A DNA stretch of 64,000 bases, taken from positions 2,232,001-2,296,000 of the forward strand of contig NZ_CP184360.1 in the NCBI RefSeq assembly GCF_048595755.1, read 5' to 3'. Position numbers and translations under genes: made by a program. This document shows, one piece after another, positions 1-6,309 of the stretch. Each line of letters begins with the position of its first letter. Position 1 is the first letter of the stretch. The notes under the pieces were generated by a model that had not been told where the DNA came from, did no database searches, and worked only from the letters and a program-made list of their open reading frames with translations. Origin of the DNA: Luteococcus sp048595755 (GTDB taxonomy: Bacteria > Actinomycetota > Actinomycetes > Propionibacteriales > Propionibacteriaceae).

Positions 1-46
1 CACATGGCGTGGGGCGCTGGAGCCCTGGTGGGGTTGCCCGAGGAGC

Positions 47-68
47 TCAGGGGCCAGGAAGCCCCTGA
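47..68 (-). terminator. Hairpin downstream of the cat operon
   Basis: TCAGGGGC and GCCCCTGA form a perfect 8-bp stem around a 6-base loop, 23 bases past the pcaD stop codon on the minus strand. No T-tract follows in the direction of transcription, so it is a plausible but unproven end of the catR-catB-catA-catC-pcaD transcript. The remainder of bases 1-90 shows no gene I can support. Confidence 0.45.
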
Positions 69-90
69 CGAGTCCCGCGGCTGAGGCGGT

Positions 91-885
91 TCAGTGCTGG
101 GCGACGAAGTCGTCGATCAGCCCTGCGACCTGGTCCGGGGCCTCGAGCGGAGCCAGGTGGCCCACGCCCTGCAGCACCTCCAGGCGGCCCTCGCCCACGC
201 CCTCGCTGAGCTGGCGCATGGCATCGGGCGGGCTGACGGGATCGTCCGCGCCGCAGATGAAGAGCACCGGGGCGGTCACGGCGGCCAGTTCCTCGCTCAC
301 GTCGTAGCCGGCCAGGGCCTCGCACAACCGCGCATAGCTCTCCGCGTCGACGCTGGTGATCTCCTGGGCCACCGCTCGGGTGTCGTCGGTGGGCTGTTGC
401 TGGACCTGCTGGCCGAACCAGCGGCCGGGGGAGGCCTCGGCGATCGGGCCCATGCCCTGGCTGCGCACCATCGCGGCACGGTCGGTCCAGTTGGCGGGAT
501 CACCGAAGACGGGGCTGCTGCAGGCGACGATGCCGCCGCGCAGCCGGTCGGGGTGGTCGAGCAGCAGGCGCAGGGTCACCGCACCGCCGATCGAGTCCCC
601 GGCATGGATGAAGGGGGTGCTCGCGTCGACGCCGTCGAGCGAGTCCAGGGCGGCGAGCACCGCGATGGCCAGGTCGGCCACCTCAAGGGGTTCGTGGTGG
701 GGAGCGCTGGCCCCGTGCCCGGGCAGGTCCCAGCCCACGACGTGGAAGCCTCGGAGCCGACCAACGGTCGCACCCCACACCCGACTGACGGAGGTGGCCA
801 GCGACGGGCCGACGACCAACAAGGGGTCGCCGGGCCTTCCGGCCAGGGTGGTCAGGGTGAGCGTGGGGTGCGAACCGGTGGTCAT
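91..885 (-). CDS. pcaD: 3-oxoadipate enol-lactonase (alpha/beta hydrolase)
   Basis: 264-aa cytosolic alpha/beta hydrolase. The nucleophile elbow GDSIGG puts the catalytic Ser at 98; D214/D215 (GADDP) and H243 (GVGHLAP) complete the triad. Enzymes of this family hydrolyse 3-oxoadipate enol-lactone to 3-oxoadipate. Identity as PcaD rather than another small-ester hydrolase is inferred mainly from position: it is the last gene of the catB-catA-catC operon, 16 bases after catC, exactly where the lactonase step is needed. The ATG at 885 fits the family length. Confidence 0.86.
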   Translation of the reverse strand: MTTGSHPTLTLTTLAGRPGDPLLVVGPSLATSVSRVWGATVGRLRGFHVVGWDLPGHGASAPHHEPLEVADLAIAVLAALDSLDGVDASTPFIHAGDSIGGAVTLRLLLDHPDRLRGGIVACSSPVFGDPANWTDRAAMVRSQGMGPIAEASPGRWFGQQVQQQPTDDTRAVAQEITSVDAESYARLCEALAGYDVSEELAAVTAPVLFICGADDPVSPPDAMRQLSEGVGEGRLEVLQGVGHLAPLEAPDQVAGLIDDFVAQH

Positions 886-901
886 GATGCTCCTTGGTGA
901 C

Positions 902-1180
902 TTACTTGATGTCGGACGGGTGCTTGGCGAGCGGTGTGACCTCGATGTCCATGTACTTGAACAGCGGGAGGCCCCACAGCACCTCGTGCAGGTGGTCGTG
1001 CGAATCGACGTTGAAGATCGAGTAGTTCGAGTACTGGCCGGGAATGCGCCAGATCTCGGGCCACACGCCGTCGCGCTGCAGCTGCTGCGAGTATGCCTTC
1101 TCCTTCGCGATGGTCTCGTCCCGCAGCTGCGGATCGAGGTCGAGAGGAATATTGACGTCCATCTTCACCAGGTAGAGCAT
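902..1180 (-). CDS. catC: Muconolactone delta-isomerase
   Basis: A 92-aa protein matching the compact CatC family in full: N-terminal strand MLYLVKMDVNIP and the conserved run GVWPEIWRIPGQYSN, with a C-terminal PLFKYMDIEVTPLAKHPS. It isomerises muconolactone to 3-oxoadipate enol-lactone; family members form decamers in the cytosol. It lies 5 bases after the catA stop and just before pcaD, so the three are almost certainly co-transcribed. Confidence 0.95.
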   Translation of the reverse strand: MLYLVKMDVNIPLDLDPQLRDETIAKEKAYSQQLQRDGVWPEIWRIPGQYSNYSIFNVDSHDHLHEVLWGLPLFKYMDIEVTPLAKHPSDIK

Positions 1181-1185
1181 GCGTA

Positions 1186-2055
1186 TCAGGCCTTCTGCTC
1201 CGGGTCGAGGACGAAGCCGTAGTCGACGGTCCAGGTGCCGTCACCCTGGTCCTTGGGATCAAGGATCAGCTCGGGCTTCACGGCGCTGGCGATGTCGTCG
1301 TCATTGTGCTCGTCACCGGGGAAGTAGAGCTGCGCGGTGAGCAGCTCGTGGCCGGGAGCCGAGACCTTGACGTGCAGGTGGGCGGGACGCCACGCGTGCC
1401 AGCCAGCGGCGGCGATCAGCTGGCCGCAGGCACCGTCGGTGGGGATCATGTACGGCGCCGGCTTGATGGTGTGGATCTCGAAGGAGCCGTCCTCCTTCAC
1501 CGGGAAGGTGCCGCGCAGGTTCCACTCGGGCTGGCCCGGGGCAAACTGCGAGTAGAAGCCCAGCGAGTCGGCGTGCCACAGCTCCACCTTGGCATCGGTC
1601 AGCGGCTGGCCGTCGGTGCCGGTGACCTTGCCGGTCCAGGTCATGCGGTCGCCGGGCTCGTCATCGCGCATCGGGATCTTGCCATCAGCGCAGACCGGGG
1701 CATTCGGGACGTAGTAGGGGCCCTCGATCGAGCCCTTGCTGCCGTCGCGGTGCTCGGTGGCGACGTCCTCGACGGCGTGCTCGACCCACACGTCCAGGAA
1801 GAGCGGCCACTCACCATCGGCGCCCACCTTGATGAGCCATGCCTTCAGGGCGTTGTACTCGGCGTAGGAGACCTTCTCCTCGCGCACGGTGTCGGTCATC
1901 GCGTTGATGACGCGACGGGCGAGCTTGTCGACGCGCTCCTTGGGCACGTCCTTGACGGCCTCGAAGGCCGCCTTGTCATGCTGGAAGTTCTCGGTGGCCT
2001 TGGTGCCGGCACCAACAGCGGTGCCCTGCGACTCTTCCTCGAGGTACTGCGACAT
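1186..2055 (-). CDS. catA: Catechol 1,2-dioxygenase (intradiol)
   Basis: 289-aa non-haem Fe(III) intradiol dioxygenase converting catechol and O2 to cis,cis-muconate. The N-terminal helical dimerisation part (about 25-105) is followed by the catalytic beta-sandwich. By alignment to known CatA motifs the iron ligands are Y168 (WHADSLGFYS), Y202 (PYMIPTDG), H226 and H228 (RPAHLHV). It sits between catB (83-base gap) and catC in the leftward cat operon. Catechol rather than protocatechuate is the expected substrate because it is a single-subunit enzyme next to catB and catC. Confidence 0.96.
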   Translation of the reverse strand: MSQYLEEESQGTAVGAGTKATENFQHDKAAFEAVKDVPKERVDKLARRVINAMTDTVREEKVSYAEYNALKAWLIKVGADGEWPLFLDVWVEHAVEDVATEHRDGSKGSIEGPYYVPNAPVCADGKIPMRDDEPGDRMTWTGKVTGTDGQPLTDAKVELWHADSLGFYSQFAPGQPEWNLRGTFPVKEDGSFEIHTIKPAPYMIPTDGACGQLIAAAGWHAWRPAHLHVKVSAPGHELLTAQLYFPGDEHNDDDIASAVKPELILDPKDQGDGTWTVDYGFVLDPEQKA

Positions 2056-2138
2056 TGCGGTGTCCTTTCGGTCATCTCCTGCCCGTGGTTGGTGGGCAGG
2101 TGTCTTTGGGTTGGTCCCGGGCGGGACGGTGGGTGGGG

Positions 2139-3245
2139 TCAGGTGTCCGTGCGGTAGTGGTCCAGCTTCTGGGCGTCGATCTCGACGCCCATGCCCGGAC
2201 CCGGACGGACGGACAGTTCCCCGTCCTGGATCACGAGGGGCTCGGTGAGCAGGTCATCACTCATGTCCAGGAAGTTCGAGAGCTCACCGGCATGGCGGCT
2301 GGTGAGGCGGTGCGCCGACCCGAAGGTCACGGTGGCGATGCTACCCAACTGGGTGTCGATCTGGTTGCCCATCACGACCTCCACGCCCAGGCCCTCGGCC
2401 AGGTGGAGGCAGCGCTGCGACGTGGTGAAGCCGGTGCGGGCGGTCTTGATGGAGATCGCCGTGGCGGAGCCGCCCAACAACTCGCGGGTGACCTCCGCCG
2501 GTGTGGTGGCCGACTCGTCGGCGATGTAGGGGACGTTGATCTGGCCCACCTGCCAGCGGCGCCCCATCACGTCGTCGGCGGGGGAGAGCTCCTCGGCGAA
2601 GAGCAGGTCGAGGTCGTCCATCAGGCGCATGGCGCGCACCGACTCGGAGGCGCTCCAGCCACGGTTGCCGTCGACGTAGAGGGTGGCCTCGGTGCCGAAG
2701 TGCTCGCGCAGGGCGCGCACCACGTCGATGTCCAGCTCCACGGGGTGGCGGCCGACCTTCACCTTGAAGGTGGTGATGCCGTAGGTGTCGCGCATCCGCT
2801 GCGCTTCCTCGACCATGGCCTGCGGATCGTCGAAGCCCAGCATGTGGCTGACCTTCATGGAGGTGCCGTAGCCGCCCAGCAGGTCGGTGACGTGCTGGCC
2901 CAGCGTCTTGCCGATGGCATCCCACACGGCGATGTCGATCGACGACTTGGCGGCCGGGTTGCCGATGGTGCGCTCCAGGATGGCGGCGAACTGCTCGCGG
3001 GCGAACAGCGGAAGGCCGACCAGGGCCGGGGCGAAGATCTGCTCGATGACCGCGACGATGCCGGCCTGGGTCTCGCCGTAGGTGAAGGGGCGCGGCACGG
3101 CGTCGCCGATGCCCACCACGCCGTCGCTGGTGGTGATGCGGACCAGCACGTGGTTGGCCGCGTGCACCTCGCCGCTGGCGAACTTGAGCGGCTTGACGTA
3201 CGGGATGCTGTAGGGCACGGCCTCGATCGAGGCGATGGTGGTCAT
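2139..3245 (-). CDS. catB: Muconate cycloisomerase
   Basis: 368-aa enolase-superfamily enzyme that lactonises cis,cis-muconate to muconolactone. The muconate-lactonising signature is complete: KVK (K161, K163), metal ligands D192 (VDGNRGW), E218 or E219 and D243 (IADES), and the opposite-face lysine K267 (SIKTAR). The ATG overlaps the stop of the upstream LysR gene by 4 bases (ATGA), indicating translational coupling. Chloromuconate specificity cannot be excluded from motifs alone, but the benzoate neighbours favour the ordinary enzyme. Confidence 0.94.
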   Translation of the reverse strand: MTTIASIEAVPYSIPYVKPLKFASGEVHAANHVLVRITTSDGVVGIGDAVPRPFTYGETQAGIVAVIEQIFAPALVGLPLFAREQFAAILERTIGNPAAKSSIDIAVWDAIGKTLGQHVTDLLGGYGTSMKVSHMLGFDDPQAMVEEAQRMRDTYGITTFKVKVGRHPVELDIDVVRALREHFGTEATLYVDGNRGWSASESVRAMRLMDDLDLLFAEELSPADDVMGRRWQVGQINVPYIADESATTPAEVTRELLGGSATAISIKTARTGFTTSQRCLHLAEGLGVEVVMGNQIDTQLGSIATVTFGSAHRLTSRHAGELSNFLDMSDDLLTEPLVIQDGELSVRPGPGMGVEIDAQKLDHYRTDT

Positions 3246-4162
3246 GCGGTCTCCTGGGTCTGGGGCGTGCTGGTGCCCGGGTGCGGGAAGCCGTGGGCGT
3301 CCAGGGCGTCGAGGGCCCGGGCGAGCACGGGGGACTGGTCGTCGGCGCGGACGGCCAGCGAAAGGTCGATGGTGGTGGCGCCGGAGACGTCGCGCATCAC
3401 GACGCCCCGAGGGGCCGCGGTGCGTGCCGAGGCCGGCAGCAGCGCGATGCCCAGTCCGGCCGCCACCAGGGCCAGCAGGGCTGCGGTTCCCGGCGCGCGG
3501 TGCATGATGCGCGGGGCGAAGTCCGCCTGTCGGCAGCTGGCGGCCAGGGCTTCGTTCACCGACGAGAGCTCGGCGCCGTAGGTGATGAAGGGTTCGGTGG
3601 CCAGGTCACGCATCTCGACGACGGGCTCCGGCGTGAGTCGATGGTTGGCCGGCAGGGCCAACAGCATCGGTTCGCGCAGCAGTGGCCGCACCAGCAGGCG
3701 CTGCTCCTCGACGGGCCCACGCAGCAGTCCCAGGTCGATCTGGTCCTCCAGCAGTGCCTGGACCTGGTCGGGCGTGAGCATGTCGGCGTGGATGTCCAGC
3801 GCGATGTCGGGCAGCTGCTGGCCCATGATCTGGGCGAAGAGCGGGAGCTGGCTGTGGGCGCTGGTGCCGGTGAAGGCGACCCGCAGGATGCCGGTGGTGC
3901 CGCTGGCCACATTGCGCACGCGTTCGATGCTCTGCTCGAGGTTGGCGAGCAGTCGTCGCACGTCGGAGTGGAAGTACTGGCCGGCGGTGGTGAGCTGCAC
4001 CTGTCGGGTGGTGCGGGTGAACAGCTCCACGCCCAGCTCCTTCTCCAGGCGGCGCACCGCCTGCGACAGGGCGGGCTGGGCCAGATGGAGGCGTTCCGCG
4101 GCTCGTCCGAAATGGCAGGTCTGGGCCACGGCTTCGAAGTAGCGCAGTTGCTTGAGTTCCAC
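3242..4162 (-). CDS. catR: LysR-type regulator of the cat/ben genes (CatR/BenM-like)
   Basis: 306 aa. N-terminal winged helix-turn-helix (about 1-60: QLRYFEAVAQTCHFGRAAERLHLAQPALSQ) followed by a periplasmic-binding-like effector domain. CatR/CatM/BenM relatives sense cis,cis-muconate or benzoate; the ligand here is inferred. The start is GTG at 4162, supported by a strong purine-rich ribosome site (GGGGGAGG) 7 bases upstream. Unusually, it is the first gene of the cat operon and overlaps catB, while benA is divergent, so one intergenic region could control both directions. Confidence 0.88.
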   Translation of the reverse strand: MELKQLRYFEAVAQTCHFGRAAERLHLAQPALSQAVRRLEKELGVELFTRTTRQVQLTTAGQYFHSDVRRLLANLEQSIERVRNVASGTTGILRVAFTGTSAHSQLPLFAQIMGQQLPDIALDIHADMLTPDQVQALLEDQIDLGLLRGPVEEQRLLVRPLLREPMLLALPANHRLTPEPVVEMRDLATEPFITYGAELSSVNEALAASCRQADFAPRIMHRAPGTAALLALVAAGLGIALLPASARTAAPRGVVMRDVSGATTIDLSLAVRADDQSPVLARALDALDAHGFPHPGTSTPQTQETA

Positions 4163-4390
4163 GGTTCACCTCCCCCTTTGGAGCTGTCCGGACCGGCGAT
4201 GGTCACTGGTTGGTGCAAGCAACGTTAGGCGTGATCGATAGATAAACACAATGACCAGTATGACGTTCATTGAGAGCAATGCGTTATGAATGCTGTCTAG
4301 GGTATGCCTAGGTCTTTGCCGGTGTGGCCGCGGGCTCATTCCATGGTGGAGTTGCGGATCAAGAACCCCCCCAGAGCTGCGGAGGAAGAC
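4163..4390. promoter_or_regulatory. Divergent catR / benA control region
   Basis: 228 bases between two start codons, visibly more AT-rich than its surroundings. It contains the inverted repeat CTAGG-GTATG-CCTAG (4297-4311), CATT/AATG half-sites near 4268-4281, and an ideal ribosome site GGAGGAAG just before the benA ATG. LysR regulators usually bind such dyads; which repeat is the CatR or BenR site cannot be decided by reading. No exact ATAC-N7-GTAT BenM-type site was found. Confidence 0.6.
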
Positions 4391-5794
4391 ATGAGCGAGA
4401 ATTTGGCGCGCATCGACAGGATGCTCGACCAGGCCGTGATCGAGGACCCGGAGGCCGGGATCTACCGGGCCAACCGTTCGATCTTCACGGACGAGGAGAT
4501 CTTTGAACTCGAGATGAAGTACATCTTCGAGGGCAACTGGGTCTACCTGGCCCACGAGAGCCAGGTGAGCGAGCCTGGTGACTACTTCACCACCTACATC
4601 GGCCGTCAGCCGGTGGTCATCACGCGCGACAACAAGGGCGAGCTGCACTGCCTGATCAATGCGTGCGCCCACCGCGGTGCGATGATCTGCCGTCGCAAGA
4701 CCGACAATCGCAAGACCCTGACCTGCCCCTTCCACGGCTGGACCTTCCGCAATGACGGAACCCTGCTCAAGGTGAAGGACCCGGAGGGTGCCGGCTACCC
4801 CGAGAGCTTCGACAAGGACGGCTCGCACAACATGACCAAGGTGGCTCGCTTCGAGAGCTACCGCGGCTTCCTGTTCGGCAGTGTGAACCCCGACGTGTCC
4901 AGCCTGGAGGAGTACCTGGGTGACTCCACCAAGGTGATCGACATGCTGGTCGACCAGTCGCCGGAGGGCCTCGAGGTGCTGCGCGGTGCCTCGACCTACA
5001 CCTACGACGGCAACTGGAAGGTGCAGGCCGAGAACGGCGCCGACGGTTACCACGTGACCGCCACGCACTGGAACTACGCCGCCACCACCTCGCGTCGCAA
5101 CACCGGTGAGAGCGCCAACTCCACCAAGACGCTGGACGCCGGCCAGTGGGGCAAGTCCGGCGGTGGCTACTGGAGCTACCCCAATGGCCACCTGTGCCTG
5201 TGGACCTGGGCGGGCAACCCCCAGGACCGTCCGCTGTGGGACCGCATGGACGAGCTCAAGGAGAAGTTCGGCGACGCCAAGGGCGAGTTCATGGTCAAGG
5301 GTTCGCGCAACCTGTGCATCTACCCGAACGTCTACCTGATGGACCAGTTCAGCACCCAGATCCGTCACTTCCGCCCGATCGCCCCCGACAAGACCGAGGT
5401 CACGATCTACTGCATCGCCCCCAAGGGCGAGAGCGCCGAGGCGCGCGCCTGGCGCATCCGCCAGTACGAGGACTTCTTCAATGCCTCCGGCATGGCCACG
5501 CCCGACGACCTGGAGGAGTTCCGTTCCTGCCAGCTCACCTTCCGCGCCACCGCCGCTCCGTGGAATGACATGAGCCGCGGTGCCGAGCACTGGCTCACCG
5601 GTCCCGACGAGGTCGCCACCGCGCTGGAGATGAATGGTGTCATCTCGGCCGGCGTGAAGAACGAGGACGAGGGCCTCTACCCGGTGCAGCACGGCCACTG
5701 GGTCGACGTGATGCGCGACGCGGTCCAGCGTGAGGCCGCCGTGCAGGACTACCAGCAGAACAAGCGCGGCGCCAAGAAGGGCAAGGAGGCCTGA
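4391..5794 (+). CDS. benA: Benzoate 1,2-dioxygenase, large (alpha) subunit
   Basis: 467-aa Rieske oxygenase alpha subunit; with BenB it hydroxylates benzoate to 1,2-dihydroxycyclohexa-3,5-diene-1-carboxylate. The Rieske [2Fe-2S] ligands are C92, H94, C112 and H115 (CAHRG...CPFHGW). The mononuclear-iron motif GADGYHVTATHW gives H221 and H226. The open frame extends to 4304, but the ATG at 4391 follows GGAGGAAG with ideal spacing and gives the usual family length. BenB starts 2 bases after its stop. The C-terminal tail is lysine-rich. Confidence 0.96.
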   Translation: MSENLARIDRMLDQAVIEDPEAGIYRANRSIFTDEEIFELEMKYIFEGNWVYLAHESQVSEPGDYFTTYIGRQPVVITRDNKGELHCLINACAHRGAMICRRKTDNRKTLTCPFHGWTFRNDGTLLKVKDPEGAGYPESFDKDGSHNMTKVARFESYRGFLFGSVNPDVSSLEEYLGDSTKVIDMLVDQSPEGLEVLRGASTYTYDGNWKVQAENGADGYHVTATHWNYAATTSRRNTGESANSTKTLDAGQWGKSGGGYWSYPNGHLCLWTWAGNPQDRPLWDRMDELKEKFGDAKGEFMVKGSRNLCIYPNVYLMDQFSTQIRHFRPIAPDKTEVTIYCIAPKGESAEARAWRIRQYEDFFNASGMATPDDLEEFRSCQLTFRATAAPWNDMSRGAEHWLTGPDEVATALEMNGVISAGVKNEDEGLYPVQHGHWVDVMRDAVQREAAVQDYQQNKRGAKKGKEA

Positions 5795-5796
5795 CC

Positions 5797-6297
5797 ATGA
5801 GCGAGAAGACCATCAACCACCACGAGATCGAGCAATTCCTCTACCGCGAGGCCCGCTACCTGGACGACCGTGAGTTCGAGAAGTGGCTGGAGTGCTACGC
5901 CGACGACGTCGTCTACTGGATGCCCGCCTGGGACGACAACGACCTGCTCACCGAGGATCCGCAGAGCGAGATCAGCCTCATCTTCTACCCGAACAAGGGT
6001 GGCCTGGAGGATCGCGTCTTCCGTATCCGCACCGAGCGCTCGTCGGCCACCTCCATCCCGGAGCCTCGCACCAGCCACAACATCAGCAATGTCGAGGTGA
6101 TCGAGCGCCGCGGCGACCTGGTGGACGTGCGCTTCAACTGGCACACCATGTACTTCCGCTACAACACCGTCGACCCCTACTACGGCACCAGCTTCTACAC
6201 CATCGACTTCTCCGGTGAGAGCCCGCTCATCCGTCGCAAGACCGTGGTGCTGAAGAACGACTACATCCACCACGTGGTCGACATCTACCACGTCTGA
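5797..6297 (+). CDS. benB: Benzoate 1,2-dioxygenase, small (beta) subunit
   Basis: 166-aa ring-hydroxylating dioxygenase beta subunit, of normal length, with a cone-shaped cystatin/NTF2-like fold expected. Recognisable segments are QFLYREARYLDDREFEKWLECYADD and the C-terminal RRKTVVLKNDYIHHVVDIYHV. It is structural in the alpha3beta3 oxygenase and carries no redox centre. It is tightly coupled to benA (2-base gap) and is followed after 12 bases by the reductase-fusion gene, with GGGGGTGA as ribosome site. Confidence 0.95.
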   Translation: MSEKTINHHEIEQFLYREARYLDDREFEKWLECYADDVVYWMPAWDDNDLLTEDPQSEISLIFYPNKGGLEDRVFRIRTERSSATSIPEPRTSHNISNVEVIERRGDLVDVRFNWHTMYFRYNTVDPYYGTSFYTIDFSGESPLIRRKTVVLKNDYIHHVVDIYHV

Positions 6298-6309
6298 TCG
6301 GGGGGTGAC

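Noticed and set aside
1..90. Gene fragment at the left edge
   Set aside because: Frames are open, but only a hairpin is convincing; no homology or start/stop arrangement can be read in 90 bases.
4304..4390. N-terminal extension of BenA from the ATG at 4304
   Set aside because: The added 29 residues have no family counterpart, overlap the regulatory dyad, and a perfect ribosome site precedes the ATG at 4391.
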